Shown: one piece after another, positions 1-8,128 of the stretch | How the letters are laid out: each line of letters opens with the position of its first letter | How positions within the stretch are numbered: position 1 is the stretch's first letter | Assembly: GCA_027019885.1 (NCBI GenBank) | Contig: JALUWC010000530.1 | Span: forward strand, 1 to 23,945 | DNA: 23,945 bases | Source: Geoglobus sp. | GTDB taxonomy: Archaea > Halobacteriota > Archaeoglobi > Archaeoglobales > Archaeoglobaceae | Direction: 5' to 3' | Translations under genes and position numbers: made by a program | The notes under the pieces: generated by a model | Told to the model about the DNA's origin: nothing | The model's input: only the letters and a program-made list of their open reading frames with translations | Databases searched by the model: none

Positions 1-1865
1 ATAGCCCTAACAGCATGCCTCTCATCCTCCTTTGCCATTTCAGCCAGCTTCTTCGCCACCTGAACGCTCATCTCGTTAAATCCAGCATCTCCAATTTCGA
101 CAACCACAAAATAATCAGAGTGCTCAGCAACTCCATCAACAGGCCCGCCAAGAAGCCTGAGATTTTTCAGATCAACACCAACAGCAGCTTTGAGCGAGAC
201 TTTTCTGTAGTTTCTTTTCCCCTCAATGAAGAAGCTTCCTTTTGGCAGATACTCGCCTGGCTTTGCTGCCCTCTTCACCTGTTCCGGCAGAACATAGTAC
301 ACCTCTCCGCTGTGCTTACCTTCATTCCAGAGAGCAGAATAAATGGCTGCAAACTCACACGCCTCAGCTATGCTTTTTTCTCCAGCCTTCTGTCCGTTTT
401 TCAGAATGGCAGCCGTGCCACCGGGTGTTTCGGTGTGGAAAAAGAGATCGTTCCTCTCCATGTGCTTTGAAACCACCTCCTCGTTCATATCAGCATTTCT
501 CCCCCCTATGACAAGATATCCTTCTGATGTGAGATACCATCTGTACCTCTCATACCACTTTCTTTTCCTTGCAACTCTGATTGATGAAAGAAGTCTTCTC
601 TCCTTGGTTTCCTCAGCCCTTTTCATCTCCTCCTGAGTTCTTCTGAGAGCGATGAGAACTCCATTTAGCTTCTCCCTGAATTTCTTTGCTTTCGAGTAAT
701 ATTCATCAGCAATTTCATGGATCGACTTTCTTAGCCAGAGTCTGATCTCATGTCCGTCAATCTCAACATCAACTGCATTTTCCTCAGGGATCAGCTTAAT
801 AACCTCTTTCAGATTTCCCTTTTTCTTCTCCTTTTCCACTATCTCAGCAACCCCCTTCCATCCCCTGTTTTCTACTGCTCTTTTGAATGCTGAATGGATT
901 GCCTCAATTTTCTGATAGTTTTCGTATATCAGATTTCCAGTCTCCTTTAACCTCTCCATTTCAGACTCAAACCTTTCTTTTGCCTCAAGCTGACTTCTGT
1001 ATCTTGTCTTCAGTCTTTCAAGCGCCTCATTTCTTTTTTCCATCACTTCAACTCTCTGAACTGTTTTTGAAGAAAAGAAGGTGTCGATCGCCTTCCAGTA
1101 GGTATCAAAGTACTTCTTCTCCAGTTTATCGTATCTCAGAAGTTCAACAGGCTGGTAATCAATGAAGCTGCCTTTATCGAGAACAATGTGAGGTGTTACC
1201 TCTTCAGGAACGTATATTTCATGAATTGCTTTCAGGATTCTTTCGGCTTCCCCATCACACAGCTCATCACCCTTTTTGTTTTTGTCGACTCGAGCCCTCT
1301 CAAGAATCTCTTCAGCATACAGCCCTCCTGTGCCGAGATTGAGAGCTATACTCCTCACAACCTCCCTGTCTCCCAGTATATCTCTTAATTCGCTGACATC
1401 TCTGATCTTTCTTGGATCCGGTCTTGGTTTGGGGAAAGAATACGCAGATCCAGTTTTCATCCTATGCTTTAAAGGCATTATAACTCTGAAATCATCATCT
1501 GTCAGAATTACGTTCCCTTTTGAAAAAAGCTCGGCTATTATGTGCTTCTTCTCCTCCCTCTCGAAGCTCAGCACAATGACTCTGTCAAAGCCGTGCTGCT
1601 CTATCCCGACAAGCCTCGCATTCTCCAGATGTTTTCGCAAAAGCATGGCAAATGAGGATGGAAATCTGGGACTTTCCTTTGGAAATCTTGTTGGATGGAA
1701 TCTTATTCCGGCCTCGATTACAAGATCCACTCTCTCATTTCCTCTGAGCTTTATTCTTATCTCATCAGGGATGTGGTGGTAGATTTTGTCAACTCTCGCA
1801 CCCTCAATTTTCTCCGAAGTTTCTTCCACGACAATTGAGATGTCAAGGGATGACATTGATCTCAT
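1..1865 (-). CDS. rqcH: RqcH/NEMF-family ribosome quality control protein (NFACT), C-terminus cut by window edge
   Basis: The minus strand is open from the left edge to an ATG at 1865 (a second in-frame ATG is at 1856), giving about 621 residues without a stop. The family binds the 60S/50S subunit with a stalled peptidyl-tRNA and recruits tRNA in ribosome-associated quality control. The order seen fits NFACT: an N-terminal domain starting with the DIxxxVEE segment and an IDKIY-like VDKIYHH block, helical linkers, charged coiled-coil stretches near residues 265-310 and 380-425, then an NFACT-R domain at about 430-560 with the RNDLFFHTETPGG block near 473. NFACT-R is the RNA-binding part. A TATA-like element at 1891-1898 puts transcription start at or just before ATG 1865. 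Archaeal members are somewhat longer than 621 residues, so only the extreme C-terminus should be missing. The family is clear; the symbol is by analogy with bacterial RqcH. Confidence 0.9.
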   Translation of the reverse strand, partial: MRSMSSLDISIVVEETSEKIEGARVDKIYHHIPDEIRIKLRGNERVDLVIEAGIRFHPTRFPKESPRFPSSFAMLLRKHLENARLVGIEQHGFDRVIVLSFEREEKKHIIAELFSKGNVILTDDDFRVIMPLKHRMKTGSAYSFPKPRPDPRKIRDVSELRDILGDREVVRSIALNLGTGGLYAEEILERARVDKNKKGDELCDGEAERILKAIHEIYVPEEVTPHIVLDKGSFIDYQPVELLRYDKLEKKYFDTYWKAIDTFFSSKTVQRVEVMEKRNEALERLKTRYRSQLEAKERFESEMERLKETGNLIYENYQKIEAIHSAFKRAVENRGWKGVAEIVEKEKKKGNLKEVIKLIPEENAVDVEIDGHEIRLWLRKSIHEIADEYYSKAKKFREKLNGVLIALRRTQEEMKRAEETKERRLLSSIRVARKRKWYERYRWYLTSEGYLVIGGRNADMNEEVVSKHMERNDLFFHTETPGGTAAILKNGQKAGEKSIAEACEFAAIYSALWNEGKHSGEVYYVLPEQVKRAAKPGEYLPKGSFFIEGKRNYRKVSLKAAVGVDLKNLRLLGGPVDGVAEHSDYFVVVEIGDAGFNEMSVQVAKKLAEMAKEDERHAVRA

Positions 1866-1890
1866 GCCTTCGAATCCAGTACTTCAGGGT

Positions 1891-1898
1891 TAATATAG
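1891..1898 (-). promoter_or_regulatory. TATA box for RqcH gene
   Basis: The minus strand reads CTATATTA here, centred about 29 bases before ATG 1865. That is the usual archaeal TATA-to-start distance for a leaderless or nearly leaderless mRNA. Confidence 0.5.
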
Positions 1899-1952
1899 AT
1901 GTTTGCTTTCAGATGAAAATCCGAATGCAGTTCCTACCTCTGAAAAGTGTTG

Positions 1953-2007
1953 TTGCCCGCTCTGTGGAATCCCCATCATTGCTCAGGGGACGCATGGCCG
2001 GCGGGCA
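1953..2007. other. GC-rich intergenic inverted-repeat segment, possible structured RNA
   Basis: Between the divergent promoters lies an unusually GC-rich stretch. The outer arms TGCCCGC (1954-1960) and GCGGGCA (2001-2007) are perfectly complementary. The inner arms TCCCC (1970-1974) and GGGGA (1986-1990) are too, with an 11-base loop and roughly symmetrical 9-10-base internal loops between the two stems. In AT-rich intergenic DNA of hyperthermophiles, GC islands often mark small RNAs. Stem, internal loop and upper stem resemble an H/ACA guide hairpin followed by an AGA trinucleotide, but I could not identify a K-turn or a target. The strand is unknown, and chance pairing is not excluded. Confidence 0.3.
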
Positions 2008-2025
2008 GATCGGGTTATTTGGTAA

Positions 2026-2034
2026 ACTATATAA
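2026..2034 (+). promoter_or_regulatory. TATA box for MFS transporter
   Basis: ACTATATAA lies about 33 bases before ATG 2063. It predicts a leader of only a few bases and supports 2063 over the longer upstream in-frame start. Confidence 0.5.
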
Positions 2035-2062
2035 TCCTTTTCCCGGAAGCTCTTTTTCGTTC

Positions 2063-3178
2063 ATGGCGGAGAGACTTGCAGAAAAAGACCCCGCAAAGAG
2101 AAATGTCTTCCTCTTGGGAGTTGTCAGCTTTTTAAATGACATGAGCAGCGAGATTATTCTCCCAATCCTGCCCTTTTTTCTCAGAGGTTTCGGTGCTGGA
2201 TATGCTGGAATTGGACTTATTGGCGGCATTTTCGATGGTTTTGGAAATCTTGTGAAGGTTCTTTCAGGCTATTCGTCTGACAGGATTGGTAACAGAAAAC
2301 ACATGGTTTTTATTGGTTATCTCACCTCATCCATTTCAAAGCTTTTTCTCTCTTTTTCATCATCTACTGTGATGGCTGGCTCTCTTGTCACACTCGACAG
2401 AGTTGGTAAGGGAATACGAACATCGCCAAGAGACGCACTTCTTGCGGAGTCTGGTATAAAGAGCGGAAAGGCATTTGGATTCCACAGAATGATGGACACC
2501 CTCGGGGCTGTTGTAGGAACATCAATTTCTCTCCTCCTCATTTACCTCGGATTTCAGTATGGAAGGGCAATTCTGATAGCTGCTGCAATCGGGTTTTTTG
2601 CTGTGATACCCTTGATTTTTGTGAGGGAAACAGCCACTCCAATCGAAAAGCCGAAGCTGACATTCAGACTTAAGAAGTTCACTGCATTTTCGTTCTTTGC
2701 AGGACTCGCCAACCTGAGTTACATGTTTTTTCTTCTGAGAGCAGAGAGTTTTGGAGTTGAATCAGCAATTGGACTCTATCTCCTTTTTAATGTTGTCTAT
2801 GCTCTTTTCTCATATCCATTTGGAGTTCTCGCAGAGAGTATTGGAAAAACGAGAGGTCTCTCGCTGGGATACCTGTTCATGTCACTCTCATCTCTTTTTA
2901 TGTTCTATGGAACTGACATCTACTTTCTGATTTCTGGTTTTATCCTCTACGGACTTTTCATGTCTGTTGTTGAGGCTCAGCAGAGAGCGCTTGCATCGGA
3001 TCTGAGCATTTCATACGGGTTTGGCATAGGAACATATCACTTTGTTTTTGGAGTCTCGACCATAGTTGGAAACGTCATTGCAGGAATCATAGCTGATGTC
3101 TCTCTCAGCTTCGTTTTCATATACTCTGCACTTCTTTCACTTGTCATGTCGTTTTGCTACTCACTCTTCAGATTCTGA
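2063..3178 (+). CDS. MFS transporter
   Basis: A 371-residue integral membrane protein of the major facilitator superfamily; substrate unknown. It is hydrophobic throughout, with about 11-12 predicted membrane segments. Family signatures are the FLNDMSSEIILPILPFFL first helix, the cytoplasmic loop SDRIGNRK after helix 2 (MFS motif A type) and DRVGKGIRTSPRDAL, a block typical of one prokaryotic MFS subgroup. The reading frame stays open to 1835, but that extension is not hydrophobic and would run across the divergent promoter region. I chose ATG 2063 because a TATA element sits at 2026-2034 and the protein then starts MAERLAEKDPAKRN just before helix 1. It stands alone, divergent from RqcH and 62 bases before the next gene. 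Confidence 0.82.
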   Translation: MAERLAEKDPAKRNVFLLGVVSFLNDMSSEIILPILPFFLRGFGAGYAGIGLIGGIFDGFGNLVKVLSGYSSDRIGNRKHMVFIGYLTSSISKLFLSFSSSTVMAGSLVTLDRVGKGIRTSPRDALLAESGIKSGKAFGFHRMMDTLGAVVGTSISLLLIYLGFQYGRAILIAAAIGFFAVIPLIFVRETATPIEKPKLTFRLKKFTAFSFFAGLANLSYMFFLLRAESFGVESAIGLYLLFNVVYALFSYPFGVLAESIGKTRGLSLGYLFMSLSSLFMFYGTDIYFLISGFILYGLFMSVVEAQQRALASDLSISYGFGIGTYHFVFGVSTIVGNVIAGIIADVSLSFVFIYSALLSLVMSFCYSLFRF

Positions 3179-3210
3179 TTTGTGGAGTTGGAGTAATAAC
3201 CACATCAAAT

Positions 3211-3218
3211 TTTAAATA
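3211..3218 (+). promoter_or_regulatory. TATA box for asd
   Basis: TTTAAATA is centred 26-27 bases before ATG 3241, so the mRNA should be leaderless. This selects 3241 over the in-frame start at 3226. Confidence 0.6.
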
Positions 3219-3240
3219 TTGAGTTTTGTTTCTTGCATTC

Positions 3241-4275
3241 ATGAGATACAGGGTTGCAATTCTCGGAGCAACAGGAATGGTTGGGCAGAAGTTCATTCAG
3301 CTCCTCGAAAATCATCCATGGTTCGAGGTTTCTGCGTTGATTGCAAGTGAAAGAAGAGTCGGAAAGATTTACGGTGATGAAGTGGAGTGGGTGGTTTCAG
3401 AAAATGTTCCAGAAGACGTTGCCGGCATGGAAATGCTTCCCATGGATCCCAAGAAAGTCGATGCAGACATAGTTTTCTCTGCTTTGCCCTCAGATGTGGC
3501 GAAAAAGGTTGAGGCAGTGTTTGCCAAGGAGGGTTTTGTTGTTGCAAGCAATGCTTCAGCCTTCAGAATGGATGAAGACGTCCCCCTCGTGATTCCTGAG
3601 GTCAATCCTGATCACCTTGGACTCGTTGAAAAGCAAAAAAAGAGTCGTAACTGGGATGGATTTATAGTTACCAATCCCAACTGCACAACAATTGTTCTTG
3701 TCATCACTCTCAAGCCCCTTATGGATCTTGGTTTGAAGGAGGTGAACGTGGCAACCATGCAGGCTTTGAGTGGTGCAGGATACCCGGGGGTACCATCTCT
3801 CGCCATAACAGACAATGTGGTCCCGTTTATAAAGGGTGAGGAGGAAAAGGTCGAAAATGAGCCTCTCAAACTCCTTGGCAGGTATGATGGTGAAGGAGTG
3901 GTTTTTGCCGATCTGAAAGTCTCGGCATCATGCCACAGGGTTCCGGTTACTGATGGACACACCGAAGCGGTTTTTGCAGGGTTTGAGAGAAAAATTGAGG
4001 TGGAGGAGGTTGCTGAGGCATTCAGATCACTTGAGCCAATTGAAGGATTACCAACTTCTCCGGAAAAGGTCATAATCGTGAGAGATGAGCCAGAAAGACC
4101 ACAGCCAAGGCTTGACAGAAATGCAGGAAACGGAATGAGTGTTGTTGTGGGGAGAATAAGGAAGGATGGAGATAGTGGGGTGAAATATATTGCAATGGGT
4201 CACAATACTGTTAGAGGTGCTGCCGGAGCAAGCATTCTCAACGCTGAGCTTATGGTTAAGGAAAAATTAATATAG
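3241..4275 (+). CDS. asd: Aspartate-semialdehyde dehydrogenase
   Basis: It catalyses NADP-dependent conversion of L-aspartyl-4-phosphate to L-aspartate 4-semialdehyde, the branch-point step to lysine, threonine, methionine and isoleucine. The 344-residue protein is of the archaeal/fungal type. The N-terminal Rossmann motif is [10 protein letters not shown] (residues 9-18). The catalytic Cys is C148 in TNPNCTT and the acid/base His is H240 in [10 protein letters not shown]. The C-terminal stretch GRIRKD...[17 protein letters not shown] closes the dimerisation/NADP domain as usual. ATG 3241 follows a TATA box at the leaderless distance; an in-frame start 15 bases upstream adds only five residues before the Rossmann strand and is unlikely. 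The gene is complete and apparently monocistronic, since alba has its own promoter overlapping the asd stop. Confidence 0.96.
   Translation: MRYRVAILGATGMVGQKFIQLLENHPWFEVSALIASERRVGKIYGDEVEWVVSENVPEDVAGMEMLPMDPKKVDADIVFSALPSDVAKKVEAVFAKEGFVVASNASAFRMDEDVPLVIPEVNPDHLGLVEKQKKSRNWDGFIVTNPNCTTIVLVITLKPLMDLGLKEVNVATMQALSGAGYPGVPSLAITDNVVPFIKGEEEKVENEPLKLLGRYDGEGVVFADLKVSASCHRVPVTDGHTEAVFAGFERKIEVEEVAEAFRSLEPIEGLPTSPEKVIIVRDEPERPQPRLDRNAGNGMSVVVGRIRKDGDSGVKYIAMGHNTVRGAAGASILNAELMVKEKLI
4267..4274 (+). promoter_or_regulatory. TATA box for alba, overlapping the asd stop
   Basis: TTAATATA overlaps the asd stop codon. It is followed by a short leader and a strong Shine-Dalgarno AAGGAGGT (4301-4308) 8 bases before ATG 4317. 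This is one of the few single genes here with a clear leader and ribosome binding site, as expected for an abundant protein. Confidence 0.55.
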
Positions 4276-4316
4276 TGGTTAGTTTTCGGAGTTAAAAAAC
4301 AAGGAGGTAGATAGAA

Positions 4317-4589
4317 ATGGCAGAAAATTCTGTGTTTGTCGGAAACAAGCCTGTAATGAACTATGTTCTGGCAGTGCTGACACAGTTCAACAGTGGAATT
4401 AAAGAAGTATCTGTCAAGGCAAGGGGAAGGGCAATAAGCAGAGCGGTTGATGTAGCAGAGATAGTCAGGAAGAGATTTCTTCCAGATGTTGTTGTGAAGG
4501 ATATCCAGATCTCAACAGAAAAAGTTGAGAGCGAGCAGGGAGAGGCAAACGTCTCGGCAATTGAGATAACCCTTGCAAAGGCAGAGTAA
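4317..4589 (+). CDS. albA: DNA/RNA-binding chromatin protein Alba
   Basis: Alba is a small dimeric archaeal chromatin protein that coats DNA and also binds RNA. At 90 residues the protein has the family's usual length. The N-terminal block [14 protein letters not shown] carries the DNA-contacting Lys (K11), whose equivalent is acetylated/deacetylated in Sulfolobus Alba. [16 protein letters not shown] forms the conserved basic helix, and the C-terminal beta-hairpin region ends with [10 protein letters not shown] strong ribosome binding site lies just upstream and a T-rich stop signal just downstream, so it is likely a highly expressed single-gene transcript. Confidence 0.96.
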   Translation: MAENSVFVGNKPVMNYVLAVLTQFNSGIKEVSVKARGRAISRAVDVAEIVRKRFLPDVVVKDIQISTEKVESEQGEANVSAIEITLAKAE

Positions 4590-4599
4590 GCCAACAAAA

Positions 4600-4619
4600 T
4601 TTTGTTTTTCCTCTTTTTG
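4600..4619 (+). terminator. T-rich transcription terminator after alba
   Basis: Two T runs (4600-4609 and 4613-4618) follow the alba stop with no hairpin. This is the form of most archaeal intrinsic terminators, and a new promoter follows directly. Confidence 0.55.
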
Positions 4620-4632
4620 CCTGTTGCAAAAA

Positions 4633-4642
4633 TTTTTTAAAA
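4633..4642 (+). promoter_or_regulatory. TATA box for pgk
   Basis: TTTTTTAAAA is centred 26-27 bases before ATG 4664, so the pgk mRNA should be leaderless. Confidence 0.55.
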
Positions 4643-4663
4643 CAAATTGGAGTTTAAGAATCA

Positions 4664-5902
4664 ATGATTGAGGGCTATCCTACACTTGACGACATTGATT
4701 GCACCGATAAAAGGGTTCTGATGAGGATCGACATCAACGCACCAATCTTTGAAGATGAAATTCTTGATACAGCCAGATTCAAAAGCCACATACCAACAAT
4801 AAAGGAACTTGAGGATTCTTCAATTGTTCTTTTGGCTCATCAATCGAGACCCGGAAGGAAGGACTTCACAGATCTCAGCAGCCATGCTGAGGTGCTTTCA
4901 GAACTCCTCGACAGAGAGGTCAGGTATGTTGACGAGCTTTTTTCTGAATGTGCAACAAGAGCGATATCCTCGATGAGGAAGGGGGATGTCCTTCTTCTTG
5001 AAAACGTCAGATTTTACTCTGAGGAGGATCTGAAAAAAGCACCTGAGGAGCATGCAGCATCACACATAGTCTCAAGACTTTACAAATATTTTGATGTGTA
5101 CGTTAATGATGCCTTTTCAACCTCTCACCGATCTCATGCAAGCCTTGTTGGTTTTCCTGTTGTTCTTCCCTCAGTTGTGGGCAGACTTGTGGAAAAAGAG
5201 GTCAGTGCACTATCAAGAGCGCTGAAGAGCGATGGAACGAAGGTTTTTGTTCTCGGAGGAGCGAAGATAAGCGATTCCATCAAGGTGATGAAAAACGTCC
5301 TTGAAAAGGGGATTGCTGAAAGGGTCTTTCTTACGGGAGTAGTCGCCAATTATTTCCTCATGCTGAAGGGAACGAATATCGGGGAGTGGAACAGAAAAGT
5401 TGTTGAAGACAACAAGGAAGGAATAGATGATGGGGAGATGAAAAGAATTCTCGAGAAGTATGGTGATAAGGTAGTTCTCCCTCTTGACTTCGGAATTGAA
5501 ATCGAAGGGGAGAGGGTTGATGTTGACATGGATGAACTCAAAAGCCTGAAAAACCCTGTTATAAAAGATATAGGTAAAGAGACTGTGAAACATTACTATA
5601 ACAGCATAGGTGAAGCTGACGTGGCTGTGATAAACGGCCCGGCAGGTGTATTTGAGGAGGAGGATTTCTCTTACGGGACATTTGAAATTTTGCGAGCAGT
5701 CTCAAATGCAGGATTCTCAGTTGTTGGAGGGGGGCATATCTCATCTGCTGCAAGACTTCTCGGACTGGAGGACAGATTTGATCACATCTCTACAGGGGGA
5801 GGAGCAAGCATAAGATTTCTGAGTGGTGAAAAGCTACCGGCTCTCGAGGTGATAAAGAAATACTGGGAAGCGAAATGGCATCGTTTTGTCAAAGGATCTT
5901 GA
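4664..5902 (+). CDS. pgk: Phosphoglycerate kinase (archaeal type)
   Basis: It transfers phosphate reversibly between 1,3-bisphosphoglycerate and ADP in glycolysis/gluconeogenesis. The 412-residue length is normal. The N-terminal substrate domain has VLMRIDINAPI (family VxxRxDxNxP), the LAHQSRPGRKDFTDL block (variant of SHxGRP), LLENVRF and NDAFSTSHRSHAS. The nucleotide domain has VLGGAKISDSIKV and NGPAGVFEEEDFSYG, and ends in GGGHISSAARLLG and HISTGGGASIRFLSG, the archaeal form of the ATP-site loops. The gene is leaderless by the TATA position. Downstream there is no intact gene for about 410 bases. Archaeoglobales mainly use this enzyme in the gluconeogenic direction; that is family knowledge, not visible here. 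Confidence 0.97.
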   Translation: MIEGYPTLDDIDCTDKRVLMRIDINAPIFEDEILDTARFKSHIPTIKELEDSSIVLLAHQSRPGRKDFTDLSSHAEVLSELLDREVRYVDELFSECATRAISSMRKGDVLLLENVRFYSEEDLKKAPEEHAASHIVSRLYKYFDVYVNDAFSTSHRSHASLVGFPVVLPSVVGRLVEKEVSALSRALKSDGTKVFVLGGAKISDSIKVMKNVLEKGIAERVFLTGVVANYFLMLKGTNIGEWNRKVVEDNKEGIDDGEMKRILEKYGDKVVLPLDFGIEIEGERVDVDMDELKSLKNPVIKDIGKETVKHYYNSIGEADVAVINGPAGVFEEEDFSYGTFEILRAVSNAGFSVVGGGHISSAARLLGLEDRFDHISTGGGASIRFLSGEKLPALEVIKKYWEAKWHRFVKGS

Positions 5903-6313
5903 ATAACATCTGTGTCTCACACCTCTGCCTTGCAGGTCTTTTGCTTTGGCCCCATTACATCGCTTCTCGTGATTTGTCAACCGGTTTCTCATCGCTCATA
6001 CAGGCGTCTTCCAACATCGCGGGTAATGGGTGAGCCTGAGAGCATTCTCCAAGCAGTCATTGGAGGGGATATTGATCAGGCTTTTGTTCATTATCTTTTT
6101 CCCCGATGGAAAGATGCGTGATTAACTGTCAAGCGGATTCTCATGTACATGTATCAAAAATCAGGGAAGAGTTTCACCGTTGTAGGGAGCGGAATACTGT
6201 GGGAGTTGTGGCATCAAGCTGTGTGAACAAAATTCTGGATGAGGAGTGAATTTTGTGCCAAAAACCGATAGAAATGTTAAAAGTTAAATACCCTCTCAAA
6301 TTTCTGCAAAAAA
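5903..6313 (+). pseudogene. 410 bases without an intact gene; possible decayed coding remnant
   Basis: No frame gives a convincing full protein. Three forward frames carry protein-like stretches in succession: 5912-6119 (its GGDIDQAFVHYLFP part is near 6064-6105), a parallel frame over the same span (FVNRF then LFIIFFPDGK), and 6121-6246 (VSKIREEFHRC...VGVVASSCVNKILDEE). The pattern of a GxxxxxIxxxIxxGxID segment followed by a helix and an N-x-VGVVAS strand faintly recalls methylglyoxal-synthase-like domains, but the match is by eye and weak. If real, at least one frameshift has occurred. The last 35 bases hold the promoter of the next gene. Confidence 0.25.
6284..6290 (+). promoter_or_regulatory. 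TATA box for ClC gene
   Basis: TTAAATA is centred 27 bases before ATG 6314, which predicts a leaderless transcript. Confidence 0.6.
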
Positions 6314-8113
6314 ATGAAAGCAATCCTAAGGATAAAAAATGCCCTTCGAGCAGACCATCTCTGGAAATGGAATCTCATAGGTATAGTGGTAGGCATAATA
6401 GCCGGGCTTGGTGCTATAGCCTTTTACACACTCCTCGAATACTCTACAGAGTTCTTCTTGGGGACAGGAACAGGATTCTTTCCACCAAAATCAGGGATTT
6501 TAGACGTAACTTGGAAACTTCCAGAAAACCCGCTGTTAATAATTCTGGTTATAACCTTGGGTGGACTTGCTTGTGGCTGGCTTGTATACACTTTTGCACC
6601 GGAAGCAGAAGGTCACGGTACTGATGCAGCTATAAGGGCATTCCATAAGGAAAGTGGAAAGGTACGGGCAAGAATACCATTGATAAAAATGATAGCTTCT
6701 GCGATCACAATTGGTACTGGTGGAAGTGCTGGGAGAGAGGGGCCCACAGCTCAGATATCCGCTGGATACGGATCTATAGCAGCAGATATACTGAAGTTAG
6801 ATGTTAAGGAGAGGAGACTGGCTTTAGCTGTGGGAATAGGAGCTGGGATTGGTAGTATTTTCAAAGCCCCCCTTGGAGGTGCAATACTGGCGACAGAGAT
6901 ACTTTACAAAAGAGACTTTGAGGTTGAGGCTTTGATTCCGGGTTTGATTGCTTCAGTAATAGGTTACGTGATCTTTGCTACTTATGATGGCTACTCCCCT
7001 GTTTTCTCTTTTCCTCAGTTACACATTTCTGCGATTCAGATCCCATTTTTCATGGTCGAGGGCATAGTTTGTGGACTTTTTGGTCTGGCATATGTATTTT
7101 CTTTTTACAAAACTCACTCACTTTTCTCACAATTGTTCCAGAAAACTGGGCTTCCAATACACTTCAAACCTGCCTTAGGCGCCCTGATAACAGGAATAAT
7201 AGTTGTTTTACTTGCTTCTTTCGTCAATCCGATTGTAGGGTATGGCGCACTTGGAATGGGGTATGGCTTTTTGGAACTTGCTATGTACAACCTCCTGCCC
7301 TTAGAGGTTATGTTCCTTCTGGGTGTCGCAAAAATCATAACAACTTCCCTCACAATTGGTTCTGGAGGTAGTGGTGGTGTTTTTGCTCCCGGATTAGTTA
7401 TTGGAGGTATGATTGGAGGTAGTATTGGGATATTATTTCACATATTCTTCCCCAGTCTTATCCCGGCTGACATTGTTCCAGCTTTCGTTGCAGTTGGTAT
7501 GATCGCTCTTTTCGGAGGAATTTCAAAGGCTCCCATTTCCGTCTTAATTATGATTAGTGAGATGACGAAAAACTATGAGCTTCTCTTTCCAGGCATGGCT
7601 GCTGTCGCCTTGGCATACATGATCACCGGGGATCACACAATCTACATTGAGCAGGTGAACACCAAAGCCGACAGCCCAGCTCATACAGAGGAAATGTCCA
7701 TTGACATACTCCGCAACATAGATGTGAAGAGTGCAATGGTGCCCGCAGAACACCTCCTAACGGTAACTCCAAACAACACGGTTTTGGAGGTTCTGTATCT
7801 TATCGAAAAAACCGGACACATGGGGTATCCGGTACTGGAGGATGGCAAACTTGTCGGTATAATAACATTCCAGGATGTAGAAAGAGTTCCGATAGAAAGT
7901 AGGGGAAGTGCAAGGGTTTCAGAAATTATGACCAAGGATGTTATAGTAGCTTATCCGGATGAAAATTTAGAGGAAGCTTTAATAAAATTAATTCAGAAAA
8001 ACATTGGAAGGCTACCTGTAGTTGAAAGAGGAAATGAGAAAAGACTTCTGGGATTGATCACGAAGAGCGACATAATGAAAGCCCATGCCAAAGAGGTGTT
8101 GAGGATAACTTAA
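6314..8113 (+). CDS. CLC-family chloride channel/H+ antiporter with two CBS domains
   Basis: A 599-residue membrane protein that should pass chloride or another small anion, probably coupled to protons. The CLC selectivity motifs are present: GSAGREGPTAQ with the gating glutamate E142, GSIFKAPLGGAI near residues 179-190, and GSGGSGGVFAP (349-359), the bacterial/archaeal variant of GxFxP. The membrane part ends near residue 455. Two CBS domains follow (about 468-525 and 534-597), which usually bind adenine nucleotides and gate transport. The gating Glu favours antiporter chemistry but does not prove it. TTA leucine codons appear more common than in asd or pgk, which with the decayed region upstream hints at later acquisition. 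It converges on the next gene with 15 bases between stops. Confidence 0.93.
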   Translation: MKAILRIKNALRADHLWKWNLIGIVVGIIAGLGAIAFYTLLEYSTEFFLGTGTGFFPPKSGILDVTWKLPENPLLIILVITLGGLACGWLVYTFAPEAEGHGTDAAIRAFHKESGKVRARIPLIKMIASAITIGTGGSAGREGPTAQISAGYGSIAADILKLDVKERRLALAVGIGAGIGSIFKAPLGGAILATEILYKRDFEVEALIPGLIASVIGYVIFATYDGYSPVFSFPQLHISAIQIPFFMVEGIVCGLFGLAYVFSFYKTHSLFSQLFQKTGLPIHFKPALGALITGIIVVLLASFVNPIVGYGALGMGYGFLELAMYNLLPLEVMFLLGVAKIITTSLTIGSGGSGGVFAPGLVIGGMIGGSIGILFHIFFPSLIPADIVPAFVAVGMIALFGGISKAPISVLIMISEMTKNYELLFPGMAAVALAYMITGDHTIYIEQVNTKADSPAHTEEMSIDILRNIDVKSAMVPAEHLLTVTPNNTVLEVLYLIEKTGHMGYPVLEDGKLVGIITFQDVERVPIESRGSARVSEIMTKDVIVAYPDENLEEALIKLIQKNIGRLPVVERGNEKRLLGLITKSDIMKAHAKEVLRIT

Positions 8114-8128
8114 TCAAAATTCCAATTT

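Noticed and set aside
1..15. Open frames on the plus strand over 15-1782 as genes
   Set aside because: They are complement frames of the RqcH gene on the minus strand, which is continuous over the whole stretch with clear family motifs.
1909..1945. GATGA and CTGA boxes suggesting a C/D-box guide RNA upstream of the MFS gene
   Set aside because: The first two bases of box C do not match, no C'/D' pair follows, and the spacing is wrong; the nearby GC-rich hairpin is the better RNA candidate.
1835..2062. Upstream extension of the MFS transporter
   Set aside because: It would cross both divergent promoters and the GC-rich hairpin, and encodes a non-membrane stretch foreign to the family.
5912..6121. 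69-codon open frame after pgk as an intact gene
   Set aside because: It has a GTG start with no ribosome binding site or promoter and no normal protein beginning; better explained as part of a decayed sequence or chance.
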